This document shows positions 16,939-28,288 of a stretch of 64,000 bases of DNA, piece by piece. Source of the stretch: Pseudomonadota bacterium (GTDB taxonomy: Bacteria; Pseudomonadota; Gammaproteobacteria; Steroidobacterales; Steroidobacteraceae); contig JAJZDX010000008.1 in assembly GCA_021805865.1 (NCBI GenBank), positions 1-64,000 of the forward strand, written 5' to 3'. Position 1 is the first letter of the stretch, and the number at the start of each line of letters is the position of its first letter. A program made the position numbers and the translations under genes. The notes under the pieces are model-generated. The model worked only from the letters and a program-made list of their open reading frames with translations, had not been told where the DNA came from and made no database searches.

Positions 16939-17723
16939 TCACCGCGGCCGATTGCACCGCGGGCGCGGTGTCAGCCGAGGAGCGCTTCCGCTACCTGCTG
17001 CGCCTTGCCGACACCAGCCTCGTGCTCGGGCAGCGCCTGAGCGGGTGGGTGGGCCATGCGCCCACGCTCGAGGAGGATCTGGCGCTCGGTAACATCACGC
17101 TCGATCTGATCGGCCAGGCGCGGCTGCTGCTCGCCTACGCCGGTCAGGTCGAGGGGCGCGGCCGCGACGAGGACCAGCTCGCCTTCCTGCGCGATGCGCC
17201 GGAGTTCTTCAACGTCACGCTCGCCGAGCAGCCGAACGGGGATTTCGGCCAGACGATCGTGCGCCAGGCGCTGCTCGATGCGTGGCAGGTCGAGCTCTAC
17301 CACAGTCTCATCGGCTCGACGGACGAGCAGCTCGCCAACATCGCCGCCAAGGCGATGAAGGAGTGCCGCTACCACTGGCGCTTCAGCTGCGGGTGGCTCG
17401 TGCGTCTGGGTGATGGCACCGAGGAGAGCCACGCCCGCGTACAGGCCGCGCTCGATGGGCTCTGGCGATTCACCGGCGAGCTGCTCACGCCCGATGCCCT
17501 CGATGCGCACATGGCCTCCCACGGCATCGCCCCGCCCCTGGCCGTGATCCGCAGCCGCTGGGAGGCAAGAGTCACCGCAGCGCTCGAGGAGGCCACGCTG
17601 CGGCAGCCACCGCCGGCGTATTTCCCCTGGCTCGGCAAGCGCGGTGTGCACAGCGAGCACCTGGGACAGCTGCTCACCGAGATGCAGCACTTGCAGCGCC
17701 TCCATCCGGGGGCGACATGGTAG
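16935..17723 (+). CDS. paaC: Phenylacetyl-CoA epoxidase subunit PaaC
   Basis: This 262-aa protein is the structural ferritin-like partner of PaaA. Conserved segments are RLADTSLVLGQRLSGWVGHAP, DLIGQARLLLAYAG and KAMKECRYHWR. It starts within the paaB stop (ATGA overlap) and its end overlaps the paaD start by 7 nt. It has no catalytic iron in characterised systems and is needed for complex stability and substrate binding. Confidence 0.95.
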   Translation: MITAADCTAGAVSAEERFRYLLRLADTSLVLGQRLSGWVGHAPTLEEDLALGNITLDLIGQARLLLAYAGQVEGRGRDEDQLAFLRDAPEFFNVTLAEQPNGDFGQTIVRQALLDAWQVELYHSLIGSTDEQLANIAAKAMKECRYHWRFSCGWLVRLGDGTEESHARVQAALDGLWRFTGELLTPDALDAHMASHGIAPPLAVIRSRWEARVTAALEEATLRQPPPAYFPWLGKRGVHSEHLGQLLTEMQHLQRLHPGATW

Positions 17724-18205
17724 AGGCGCCGAGAGCATCGGGAGCGCAGCCGCTCGTGCGACGGGTCTGGCAAGCGCTCGAGACGGTGATGGACCCGGAG
17801 ATTCCGGTGGTCAGCATCGTCGAGCTCGGGATCGTGCGTCATGTCGGGCTGCGGGAGGATGGGCGGGTGCACGTCGGCATCACGCCGACCTACTCGGGCT
17901 GTCCCGCCACGGAGTGGATCCACAGATCGATCCGCGAGGCGCTCTTCGGCCAGGGCCTCGCCGGTGTCGTGCTGGAGACGGTGTTGTGGCCGGCGTGGAC
18001 CACCGAGTGGCTGAGCGAGGAGGGGCGGCGAAAGCTCGAGGCGTATGGCATCGCGGTCGAGCGCACGCCCTCAGGGCAGATCGCCTGCCCGCGCTGCGCC
18101 AGCCAGGCGGTGGAGCGATTGAGCGAGTTCGGGTCTACGCCCTGCAAGGCGCACTACCGCTGCAGCGCCTGTCTCGAGCCCTTCGACACCTTCAAATGCA
18201 TCTAG
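17717..18205 (+). CDS. paaD: PaaD, MIP18-family Fe-S maturation factor for the epoxidase
   Basis: This 162-aa protein has a MIP18/SufT-like domain in the first 95 residues (ETVMDPEIPVVSIVELGIV). A C-terminal zinc-ribbon-like tail follows with CPRC, CKAHYRC, SAC and a final Cys. PaaD is thought to assist maturation of the PaaE iron-sulfur cluster or the complex. It overlaps paaC by 7 nt and precedes paaE by 7 nt. Confidence 0.93.
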   Translation: MVEAPRASGAQPLVRRVWQALETVMDPEIPVVSIVELGIVRHVGLREDGRVHVGITPTYSGCPATEWIHRSIREALFGQGLAGVVLETVLWPAWTTEWLSEEGRRKLEAYGIAVERTPSGQIACPRCASQAVERLSEFGSTPCKAHYRCSACLEPFDTFKCI

Positions 18206-18212
18206 GCCCCGC

Positions 18213-19286
18213 ATGTTGAAATTCCACTCCCTGCGCGTGGCGCAGGCGCAGCCCGAGGCCGAGGACGCCCTGGGTGTCGCGCTCGCGGTGCCTCCCGAGC
18301 TCGAGGAGGCATTTTGCGCCAGTCCCGGCCAGCACATCGTGTTGCGCGCGATGATCGACGGGGAGGAGATCCGCCGGACCTACTCCCTGATCAACGCCTC
18401 TCGGGAGCGGCCGCTGCGCATCCTGGCGCGGGTGCGGCCGGGGGGGCGCATGTCGGGGTTTCTCTCGCGGCTGCGCGCCGGCGAGACCCTCGAGGCGCTG
18501 CCGCCGAACGGCAGCTTCACCCCGCACGCCGGGACTCTCGGCGCGGGGGTTCGCGTGGCCTTCGCCGCCGGCAGCGGCATCACGCCGGTGCTCTCGGTCG
18601 CGCGCGGCGTGCTCGGCGCCGGTGGGCACATGATCGTGTTCTACGGCAATCGCAGCGTCGCGCGCACCATGGGCCTCGAGGAGCTCAAGCGGCTGAAGGA
18701 CCGCTACCCGGATCGGCTGGCGCTGCACTTTCTCATGAGCCGCGAGCCGCAGGAGGTGGCGCTTTACAACGGCCGGCTCGATGCGGACAAGGTCCGGGAG
18801 CTGAGTGGCGCGTTCTTCGCGCCGCGGGCGGTGGCGGAGTACTTCGTTTGCGGTCCCGGCGAGATGGCCGCGACGGTTTCCGGTGCGCTCGCGCAGCTCG
18901 GGGTGCCGGCGGATCGGATCCGGATCGAGCACTTCACGGCGGTGGCTCCCGGTGAGGCCGCGGCGGGGCCTGGGGGCGTGAAGGCAAGCCCCGAGGCGAC
19001 GGGACTTGCGCAAGTGACGGTCACGCTCGACGGACGGCGCCGCTCGTTCACCATGAGACTCGAGGAGGAGACCGTGCTCGATGCGGGCGAGCGCGCCGGG
19101 CTCGATCTGCCCTTCTCCTGCCGCTCGGGCGTGTGCGCGACGTGCCGCACGAAGGTGCTGCGCGGGGAGGTCGAGATGATGCAGAACTACGCGCTCGAGG
19201 ACTGGGAGGTCGAGCAGGGTTATGTGCTCGCGTGCCAGTCGCGGTGCAAGACGGCGGAGCTGGAGCTCGATTACGATGAGAAATGA
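18213..19286 (+). CDS. paaE: Phenylacetyl-CoA epoxidase reductase PaaE
   Basis: This 357-aa protein supplies electrons from NADPH to the PaaA di-iron site. It has a ferredoxin-reductase FAD domain (RRTYSLIN), a nucleotide domain (FAAGSGITPVLSV) and a C-terminal plant-type [2Fe-2S] domain with CRSGVCATC and a later Cys in VLACQSRC. Order and length match PaaE/PaaK-type reductases. It is the fifth gene of the paa operon. Confidence 0.95.
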   Translation: MLKFHSLRVAQAQPEAEDALGVALAVPPELEEAFCASPGQHIVLRAMIDGEEIRRTYSLINASRERPLRILARVRPGGRMSGFLSRLRAGETLEALPPNGSFTPHAGTLGAGVRVAFAAGSGITPVLSVARGVLGAGGHMIVFYGNRSVARTMGLEELKRLKDRYPDRLALHFLMSREPQEVALYNGRLDADKVRELSGAFFAPRAVAEYFVCGPGEMAATVSGALAQLGVPADRIRIEHFTAVAPGEAAAGPGGVKASPEATGLAQVTVTLDGRRRSFTMRLEEETVLDAGERAGLDLPFSCRSGVCATCRTKVLRGEVEMMQNYALEDWEVEQGYVLACQSRCKTAELELDYDEK

Positions 19287-19304
19287 CGCGGCGAGGGACT
19301 TGTG

Positions 19305-20093
19305 ATGAGTCATCAGACGATCCTCTTTGAGGTGACGGACGGCATCGCCCGGCTCACGCTCAACCGGCCGCAGCGTCTCAACAGCCTCAACGCCGCGATG
19401 CACGCGGAGTTAAGAGATGCGATTTCAACGGTGCAGGCGGGTGCGGCCCGCGTGCTGCTCATCACGGGGGCGGGGCGCGCCTTTTGCGCGGGGCAGGATC
19501 TCGGCGAGCGCGCCGTGGCGCCGGGGGGCGCACCGGCGGATCTCGGCGAGTCGATCGAGCGCAACTACAAGCCCCTGGTGCTCGCCCTGCGCCGCCTGCC
19601 GCTGCCGGTCATCGCGGCGGTCAACGGGGTCGCCGCCGGTGCCGGCGCCAACCTCGCGCTCGCCTGCGACCTCGTCGTGGCGGCGCGCTCGGCGAGCTTC
19701 GTGCAGGCGTTCTCCCGCATCGGCCTGGTGCCCGATTCCGGCGGCACGTGGCTCTTGCCGCGGCTCCTCGGTCAGGCGCGCGCCATGGGACTCGCGATGC
19801 TCGGGGAGAGGCTCGCGGCCGGGCAGGCGGCCGACTGGGGCCTCATCTGGCGCTGCGTCGACGACGAGGACTTCGCGGGCGAAGTGGACACGATCGCCCG
19901 CCAGCTCGCCTGCGCGCCGACGGGCGCGCTCGCGCGAACGAAGCAGGCGATGCAGGAGGGCTGGGGTCGCACGCTCGAGCAGCAGCTCGATGTGGAGCGG
20001 GACTATCAGCGCGAGCTCGGCTTCGGTGCCGACTACGCCGAAGGGGTGGCCGCTTTCCTGGAGAAGCGAGAGCCGAGATTCACCGGTCGATAA
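19305..20093 (+). CDS. paaG: 1,2-epoxyphenylacetyl-CoA isomerase PaaG
   Basis: This 262-aa crotonase-family enzyme should convert the ring epoxide to the seven-membered oxepin-CoA and may also shift double bonds later in the pathway. Oxyanion-hole segments are AGAGRAFCAGQDL-like (GAGRAFCAGQDLGE) and NGVAAGAGANLALACD. The acidic residue lies in GLVPDSGGTWLLPRL. GTG at 19302 immediately precedes ATG at 19305; I use the ATG, with a GCGAGGG site upstream. The order paaE-paaG-paaZ supports PaaG over PaaF. Confidence 0.9.
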   Translation: MSHQTILFEVTDGIARLTLNRPQRLNSLNAAMHAELRDAISTVQAGAARVLLITGAGRAFCAGQDLGERAVAPGGAPADLGESIERNYKPLVLALRRLPLPVIAAVNGVAAGAGANLALACDLVVAARSASFVQAFSRIGLVPDSGGTWLLPRLLGQARAMGLAMLGERLAAGQAADWGLIWRCVDDEDFAGEVDTIARQLACAPTGALARTKQAMQEGWGRTLEQQLDVERDYQRELGFGADYAEGVAAFLEKREPRFTGR

Positions 20094-20143
20094 GGGACTT
20101 TGAGACGAAGCGCATCGCCTCCCTCATTACATTGGGTACCCCC

Positions 20144-22186
20144 ATGCAGCTGCAAAGCTTCATCGCCGGCCGATGGCTCTCGGGCGCCGGCACCGCCACC
20201 GCGCTTCGTGACGCCACCACGGGCGAGGTCATCGCGAGCGCCACGAGCGAAGGACTCGACTTCGCCTCCATGCTCGATCATGCGCGCGGTGTCGGCGGGC
20301 CGAACCTCCGTCGTCTCACCTTTCACGAGCGCGCCGCGCAGCTGAAGGCGCTCGCCAGGCACCTGGGCGGGCACACAGAGGAGCTCTACGCCCTCTCGTA
20401 TGCCACCGGCGCGACCAAGTCCGATTCCTGGATCGACATCGACGGCGGCATCGGCACGCTGTTCGCGTACGCCAGCAAGGGGATGAAGGAGCTGCCGGAC
20501 GGACACGTGCATGTCGATGGGGCCGTGGAGGTGCTCTCGAAGTCGGGGGGGTTCCTCGGCCAGCACGTTCAAGTCCCGCTCGAGGGCGCGGCGGTGCACA
20601 TCAATGCCTTCAACTTCCCGGTCTGGGGGATGCTGGAGAAGCTCGCCCCGGCGCTGCTCGCGGGGGTGCCGGCGATCGTCAAGCCGGCCACGGCGACCGC
20701 CTACCTCACCGAGCTCGCCTTCCGGCGCATCATCGATTCGGCACTGTTGCCGGAGGGCTCGGTGCAGCTCATCTGCGGCGGCGTCGGCGACCTGTTTGAT
20801 CACCTGACCTGCCAGGACGTCATCGCCTTCACCGGCTCGGCCTCCACGGCACGCAGGCTCCGTACGCATCCGGCCGTGATGGATCACTCGGTGCGCTTCA
20901 CCGCCGAGACCGACTCGCTCAACTCCTGCATCCTGGGGCCGGACGCGGTGGCGGGGACGCCGGAGTTCGACCTGTTCATCCGCGAAGTGACGCGCGAGAT
21001 GACGGCCAAGGCGGGCCAGAAGTGCACCGCGATCCGCAAGGCCATCGTACCGGCCGCCCAGGCGGGCGCGGTGATCGAGGCGCTGCGCGCCGCCCTGGGC
21101 AAGGTCGTGGTCGGCAACCCGCGCCAGGAGGAGGTGAGGATGGGGCCGGTGGCCTCGCTCGCCCAGCGGCGCGAGGTGCTCGAGCAGGTCTCGAAGCTCG
21201 AGGGCGAGACCGAGGTCGTCTATGGCAGGGACGGCAGGCTCTCGCCTGCCGGCGCGGATGCCGATCGGGGCGCATTCCTGGCTCCCACGTTGCTCTTTTG
21301 CAAGGATGTCGCCGCGGCGAAGGCGATCCACGAGGTCGAGGCCTTCGGTCCGGTGAGCACCGTGGTGCCGTATGCGAGCCTGGAGGAGGCGATCGTGCTC
21401 GCCCGCCGCGGCGCCGGCAGTCTGGTCGGCTCGGTGTTCACCGCCGAGGAGCCGGTCGCTGCGCGCCTGGTGCTCGGGCTCGCTCCCTTCCATGGTCGGG
21501 TGCTGGTGGTCAACCGGGACTGCGCCAAGGAATCCACCGGTCACGGCTCCCCGCTCCCGCATCTGGTCCACGGCGGACCGGGACGCGCCGGCGGCGGAGA
21601 GGAATTGGGGGGAATCCGCGGCGTGCTGCACTACATGCAGCGCACGGCGGTGCAGGGCACCCCCGATGTGTTGACGGCCCTCACGGGACGCTGGGTGAAG
21701 GGATCCCGCCAACTCGATCCCGGCGCGCATCCGTTCCGCAAACCCTTCGGCGAGCTGAGGATCGGCGATACGTTCAACTCAGGGGAGCGTGAGGTGACCG
21801 TCGAGGACATCGAGCGCTTCGCCGCGCTCTCCGGCGATCACTTCTACGCCCATATGGATGAGGCGGCGGCGAAGCGAAATCCCATCTTCGGCGGCCGTGT
21901 CGCGCACGGGTATTTCCTGATCTCCGCGGCGGCCGGGATGTTCGTCGATCCGCCCCTGGGCCCGGTGCTCGCCAACTACGGCATCGACGCTCTGCGCTTC
22001 ACCAGAGCGGTCAAGCCGGGGGATCGCATCAAGGTGCGCCTGACCTGCAAGGAGAAGTCGCTGCGCATCGGCCAGGGCTATGGCGAGGTGCGCTGGGACA
22101 CGCAGATCACCAATCAGGAGGGGGAGACGGCGGCGGCCTACGATGTGCTGACGATGGTCAGCGAGAAGGCCGTGCCGGACGGCTGA
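20144..22186 (+). CDS. paaZ: Bifunctional oxepin-CoA hydrolase / semialdehyde dehydrogenase PaaZ
   Basis: This 680-aa fusion opens the oxepin ring and oxidises the resulting aldehyde to 3-oxo-5,6-dehydrosuberyl-CoA. The N-terminal aldehyde dehydrogenase domain has Cys294 in AGQKCTAIRK and Glu255 in RFTAETDS, one residue off the E. coli numbering. The C-terminal MaoC-type hydratase (about 530-680) has GDHFYAHMDE and GRVAHGYFL. It ends the paa run. paaF, paaH, paaJ, paaK and paaI are not in the window. Confidence 0.95.
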   Translation: MQLQSFIAGRWLSGAGTATALRDATTGEVIASATSEGLDFASMLDHARGVGGPNLRRLTFHERAAQLKALARHLGGHTEELYALSYATGATKSDSWIDIDGGIGTLFAYASKGMKELPDGHVHVDGAVEVLSKSGGFLGQHVQVPLEGAAVHINAFNFPVWGMLEKLAPALLAGVPAIVKPATATAYLTELAFRRIIDSALLPEGSVQLICGGVGDLFDHLTCQDVIAFTGSASTARRLRTHPAVMDHSVRFTAETDSLNSCILGPDAVAGTPEFDLFIREVTREMTAKAGQKCTAIRKAIVPAAQAGAVIEALRAALGKVVVGNPRQEEVRMGPVASLAQRREVLEQVSKLEGETEVVYGRDGRLSPAGADADRGAFLAPTLLFCKDVAAAKAIHEVEAFGPVSTVVPYASLEEAIVLARRGAGSLVGSVFTAEEPVAARLVLGLAPFHGRVLVVNRDCAKESTGHGSPLPHLVHGGPGRAGGGEELGGIRGVLHYMQRTAVQGTPDVLTALTGRWVKGSRQLDPGAHPFRKPFGELRIGDTFNSGEREVTVEDIERFAALSGDHFYAHMDEAAAKRNPIFGGRVAHGYFLISAAAGMFVDPPLGPVLANYGIDALRFTRAVKPGDRIKVRLTCKEKSLRIGQGYGEVRWDTQITNQEGETAAAYDVLTMVSEKAVPDG

Positions 22187-22504
22187 GGGCCGCTCACTCG
22201 AGCGGAAGGCACGGGCCCGCGGGCTCCCTGATCGCCGGCCCTGCGTGGAGCGGGGAAGCTCCTGCGCAGGGGGGGCGCGGCCGCCGCGGCGGGAGAGCGG
22301 GACATTGAAGCGGTCCTCGCATACGCATACCCCCCAATAGCGCCGCGCCTCGCGCAGGCAGAGGCTCGAGGGGCGCTTTGCGCCGGGTCGCCTTGACTTG
22401 TCCGCCTTCGGCCGCATCTCATCCGGGAAGCGGCCATCGCGCCCCCGGGTTCCCAGCGAGAGCGCGGGACTCACGGGAGATGATGTGCCGGAGGGCAAAT
22501 CCGA
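22187..22504. other. 318-bp intergenic region between paaZ and hsp20
   Basis: I see no gene here. A 6-bp stem hairpin (22190-22205) lies just after paaZ and could be a weak terminator. A sigma32-like promoter lies at 22392-22419, and the hsp20 leader follows with a GGAGGG ribosome site near 22490. Confidence 0.6.
22392..22419 (+). promoter_or_regulatory. Sigma32-like heat-shock promoter of hsp20-lon
   Basis: CTTGACT (22392-22398) is followed after 13 nt by CCGCATCT (22412-22419). The heat-shock consensus is CTTGAAA, 11-16 nt, CCCCATNT, so the -10 matches at 7 of 8 positions and the -35 at 5 of 7. It precedes two classic heat-shock genes. Confidence 0.55.
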
Positions 22505-22914
22505 ATGAGCGGCGAGCGACAGTACGGCTGGATGTGGGTCGAGGCCCTGGAGGTGCTGGACCGGGCCGAGCGGCTGCAGCGGCAATTCCTACGCTATCTC
22601 GGGCCAGGCGCCGATGCGGCCGCATGGGAGGCGCCGGTGGACATTCTGGAGAGCGCCGAAGGGGTGCTCCTGCTGTTTGCGCTTCCGGGCGTCGCGCCGG
22701 AGGACATCGACGTTAGGCTCGAGCCCGCCGCACTCACGGTGAGCGCCGTGCGCCGCCTGAAGCTCGGGCATTCGGACGCCGTCATCCGGCGCCTGGAAAT
22801 CCCGCACGGCCGGTTCATCCGGCGTGTTCCCCTCACCGGCATGCCGCTCACGGTTTCGGCCACCCGCTACGAGCGCGGCTGCCTGGAGGTGCACCTTGAG
22901 CGGGCGTTGGAGAA

Positions 22915-22918
<4 letters not shown>
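22505..22918 (+). CDS. Hsp20/alpha-crystallin family small heat-shock protein
   Basis: This 137-aa protein has an alpha-crystallin domain from about residue 43 to 133, starting PVDILESAEGVLLLFALPGV and continuing with EDIDVRLEPAALTVSA and a final YERGCLEVHLE. It acts as an ATP-independent holdase for unfolding proteins. The C-terminal I-X-I/V anchoring motif is absent, so oligomerisation may differ. Its stop overlaps the lon start by 4 nt (ATGA), so chaperone and protease are translationally coupled. Confidence 0.88.
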
Positions 22919-25332
<2,414 letters not shown>

Positions 25333-25353
25333 GGCGCGGGATCGCCCGCGGCA

Positions 25354-25372
25354 GCGGCTCCGGAGGAGCCGC
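25354..25372. terminator. Hairpin after lon
   Basis: GCGGCTCC (25354-25361) pairs with GGAGCCGC (25365-25372) over a 3-nt GGA loop, 22 nt after the lon stop. No T-tract follows. It is placed to end the hsp20-lon transcript. Confidence 0.4.
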
Positions 25373-25511
25373 CGCGCGCGGGCAGGGCCTTCCATCGCGC
25401 CGGGCGAGTCAGGAGAGTCGGTCTTGCCGGTGGCAGCGCCTCCCCGGACGAGCGGGAGGATGCATCGCCTGACTCAGCGTCCCGATCCGGTCGTTTCCGT
25501 GGGATTCTGCA

Positions 25512-26144
25512 TCACCTTGGGTGCGGGCCGCGCTCTCCCGCCCCATGCACCAGGCGCGCGGCGATCTCGGCGACGTGCCGGCCCTGGAAGCGCGCCCCCG
25601 CCAGCTCGTTCTCACTCGGCTGCCGGGAGCCGTCGGCGCCCGCGAGCGTCGTTGCGCCGTAGGGCGTGCCGCCGGTCATCTCGTCCATGCGCGTCAGTCC
25701 CGCAAAGGAATACGGCAGCCCGACGATGATCATTCCCTGGTGCATCAGTGTGTGGTGAAAGCTGGTGAGGGTCGTTTCCTGGCCGCCGTGTTGAGTTGCG
25801 GTCGAGGCGAAAACGCTGCCCACCTTGCCGACGAGGGCGCCCTTGACCCACAGTCCGCCGGTCTGGTCGAGGAAGTTGCGCATCTGCGCGGCCATGTTGC
25901 CGAAGCGCGTCGGGGTGCCGAAGAGGATCGCATCGTAATTGCTGAGCTCATCGACGCTCGCGATGGGCGGCTTCTGGTCGGTCTTCATGCCGGCCTTGCG
26001 CGCGACCTCCTCGGGCACCAGCTCCGGTACGCGCTTGACGGTGACCTCGGTACCGGGGATCGACGCGGCGCCTTCTGCGATCGCTTGCGCCATCCGCTCG
26101 ACGTGGCCGTAGGACGAGTAATAGAGAACGAGGACTTTTGCCAT
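25512..26144 (-). CDS. wrbA: NAD(P)H:quinone oxidoreductase WrbA
   Basis: This 210-aa flavodoxin-like protein carries out two-electron quinone reduction, limiting semiquinone stress. The FMN phosphate loop is [12 protein letters not shown] near the N-terminus. [35 protein letters not shown] and [12 protein letters not shown] are WrbA signatures. AAGGAG lies 6 nt upstream of the ATG at 26144. It is a single gene convergent with lon. Confidence 0.95.
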   Translation of the reverse strand: MAKVLVLYYSSYGHVERMAQAIAEGAASIPGTEVTVKRVPELVPEEVARKAGMKTDQKPPIASVDELSNYDAILFGTPTRFGNMAAQMRNFLDQTGGLWVKGALVGKVGSVFASTATQHGGQETTLTSFHHTLMHQGMIIVGLPYSFAGLTRMDEMTGGTPYGATTLAGADGSRQPSENELAGARFQGRHVAEIAARLVHGAGERGPHPR

Positions 26145-26535
26145 GGCTTGCTCCTTATCCGGATCGGTTCGCCCGCAGTATAAGGCAGTGCGGCGAGGTG
26201 ATGGGAGGGTGGATGCGCGTCGCCACGACGCGCCTCGCGCCGCCCCGCGGGCGAGGTTACACCGATGTGACTGCGTGCCACCGGATCGGAACGGATCCCC
26301 TGCGTTCCCTCCGGGGCTCATCCGGCGTCGACTCCTCCGGCATACGGCCCAAAATGGAGCGGCGCCTGCGAAAACCTTGACTTATCGATTGCGGCGGCTC
26401 ATAAGGGCGGCAACGAACGAAGACAAGTAACCGCTCGAGCTTTTTCCGGTTTCCCTTTGACCCCGTGAGCTCGGCCGCGCCTCCGTGCGGCGCGGCCGCC
26501 GCTACATACAAACAATACAACTCGCTGGAGGTCCA
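26145..26535. other. 391-bp divergent region between wrbA and the Kelch gene
   Basis: No gene is evident. The region holds an imperfect GTTAC-N6-GTGAC palindrome (26255-26270), a possible sigma70 promoter (26377-26405) and a strong 9-bp hairpin, GGCCGCGCC/GGCGCGGCC (26473-26497). A C/A-rich strip (26500-26521) follows just before the ribosome site of the Kelch gene. Confidence 0.5.
26377..26405 (+). promoter_or_regulatory. Possible sigma70 promoter of the Kelch gene
   Basis: TTGACT (26377-26382) is separated by 17 nt from CATAAG (26400-26405). The resulting leader would be about 125 nt and contain the 26473-26497 hairpin. A weaker -24/-12-like match overlaps just upstream (26355-26369). Confidence 0.4.
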
Positions 26536-28203
26536 ATGTATACGTACTGCGCAGGGCTCTTGCGTCGCGGATCGTGGTCCGCGCTCGCGCTTCTTGCAAT
26601 ATTGCTGTTTCCCGGGCTCGCACTCGCACAGGCGCGGCTCCTTGAGCCGATGCCGCACGCGGTCGGGCATCCGCAGAGCCTGGCGCGCCCGCCCGCGGCC
26701 GGCGGCATATCGGCCGGTGTCCCATCGGCCGCCGGCGGCCCCGGCGCAGCGGCCGGCGCCTGGACGCCGCTCACCCATCAGCTCAATCTGTTCAACGGCG
26801 CCGGCAACCCGATCCTGCTCACCAACGGCACGGTGCTGGTGCAGGATGCGGGCTTTGACGATTGGTACCAGCTCACCCCGGACCGGCACGGCAGCTACGT
26901 GAACGGCACGTGGAAGCAGATCGCCCTGGCGCCCTATAACCCGCTGTATCACTCCACCGCGGTGCTGCCCGACGGCCGGATGATCATCGAGGGCGGGGAA
27001 TATCTGTGCACCTTCTCCCCGGCGGCCTGCAACCCCGTCTGGACCAACCTCGGGGCCATCTACGATCCCGTGACCAACACCTGGACGTCGATTGCCCCAC
27101 CGAGCGGCTGGACGACGATCGGCGATGCGCAGAGCATCGTGTTGCCCGACGGCACGTACATGCAGGCGAACTGCTGCACCGATCAGCAGGCGCTGCTCGA
27201 TGCGAGAACCCTGACCTGGACCCCGACCGGAACGGGCAAATTCGACCCGAATGACGAGGAAGGCTGGACGCTGCTGCCCGACGGGAAGGTGCTCACCGTA
27301 GACGCTTACGTTCCCATCCCTCCGTTTACCTACATGCCCGACGGCACCAACTCGGAGCTCTACAGCCCCTGGAGCGGCACGTGGTCGAGCGCGGGCAGCA
27401 CGCGCGTGCAGCTGTGGGATTCCGCTGCGGCCTGCGGCGGGGAGAGTGTCGCCAGCTTCGAGCTCGGCCCGGGCGTGCTTCGGCCCAATGGCACGGTGTT
27501 CTACAGCGGCGCGAATTCGTGCGGTGCGGGCAACACCGCCATCTATGACAGCCGCTGGGGAACGTGGCGGCCGGGGCCGCAATTTCCCGGCGGCAACGAC
27601 GTCGCCGACGGGCCGGCGGCGCCTGAGCCGAACGGCAGGGTGCTGGTCATGGCGAGCCCGGGGTTCGGCAACACGCCCTCGACCTTCTTTGAGTGGAATG
27701 GCCGCAGGCTGAGCGCCGTGCCGGGACCGCCGAATGCGCCGATCGATTCCTCGTACTACGGCAACATGCTGGTGCTGCCCACGGGGCAGATCCTGTTCAC
27801 CGACTTCTCGAACGACATCGAGATCTACACGCCCGTCGGCGGGCCGAAACCGCAGTGGCGGCCGGTCGTGCTGTTCACCCCGCTCGTCATCGCGCCCGGG
27901 CGCACCTATCAGCTCGCCGGCATGCGCTTGAGCGGCATGTCCCAGGGTGCGGCCTATGGGGATGATGTGCAGGCCAACACGAACTTTCCGCTCGTGCGCA
28001 TCACCAACCTGAGGACCGGGGATGTCTTCTACAGCCGCACCCGCGATTTTCGCAGCGTAGCGGTGGCCTCCGATCAGGTTGCCTGGACGAGCTTCGATGT
28101 GCCCGCGGATCAGGAGCCGGGCCTGAGCGAGCTGCAAGTGGTGGCGAGCGGAATCGCCTCGCGTCCCGTGACCGTGCTGGTGAAGGGCGACTCGGATCAC
28201 TGA
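26536..28203 (+). CDS. Secreted Kelch/galactose-oxidase-like beta-propeller protein
   Basis: This 555-aa protein has an N-terminal signal peptide (hydrophobic LALLAILLFPGLALAQA, cleavage after ALA). A low-complexity Gly/Ala/Pro linker follows. Five or more Kelch-like blades are visible from repeated units such as HSTAVLPDGRMIIEGG, QSIVLPDGTYMQ, WTLLPDGKVLTVD and NMLVLPTGQILFTD. The C-terminal 110 residues look like the immunoglobulin-like domain that caps galactose-oxidase-type propellers. No copper-ligand set could be assigned, so catalytic function is unknown. GGAGG lies 5 nt before the ATG. It has its own terminator and stands alone. Confidence 0.8.
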   Translation: MYTYCAGLLRRGSWSALALLAILLFPGLALAQARLLEPMPHAVGHPQSLARPPAAGGISAGVPSAAGGPGAAAGAWTPLTHQLNLFNGAGNPILLTNGTVLVQDAGFDDWYQLTPDRHGSYVNGTWKQIALAPYNPLYHSTAVLPDGRMIIEGGEYLCTFSPAACNPVWTNLGAIYDPVTNTWTSIAPPSGWTTIGDAQSIVLPDGTYMQANCCTDQQALLDARTLTWTPTGTGKFDPNDEEGWTLLPDGKVLTVDAYVPIPPFTYMPDGTNSELYSPWSGTWSSAGSTRVQLWDSAAACGGESVASFELGPGVLRPNGTVFYSGANSCGAGNTAIYDSRWGTWRPGPQFPGGNDVADGPAAPEPNGRVLVMASPGFGNTPSTFFEWNGRRLSAVPGPPNAPIDSSYYGNMLVLPTGQILFTDFSNDIEIYTPVGGPKPQWRPVVLFTPLVIAPGRTYQLAGMRLSGMSQGAAYGDDVQANTNFPLVRITNLRTGDVFYSRTRDFRSVAVASDQVAWTSFDVPADQEPGLSELQVVASGIASRPVTVLVKGDSDH

Positions 28204-28210
28204 GCCCGCA

Positions 28211-28251
28211 GGGAGCGCCGCGCGGGTAGGGAACCGGCGCGCGGCGCTCCC
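28211..28251 (+). terminator. Intrinsic terminator of the Kelch gene
   Basis: A perfect 14-bp stem pairs GGGAGCGCCGCGCG (28211-28224) with CGCGCGGCGCTCCC (28238-28251) over a 13-nt loop, followed by TTT. It begins 7 nt after the stop codon. Confidence 0.75.
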
Positions 28252-28288
28252 TTTGGGCGCAATCCGGGGCGAGGCGGCCCGCCTCGCC

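Noticed and set aside
19484-20143. Upstream extension of the PaaZ reading frame through paaG
   Set aside because: The extension is an out-of-frame shadow of paaG. The PaaZ family N-terminus (QSFIAGRWLSG) begins right at the ATG at 20144.
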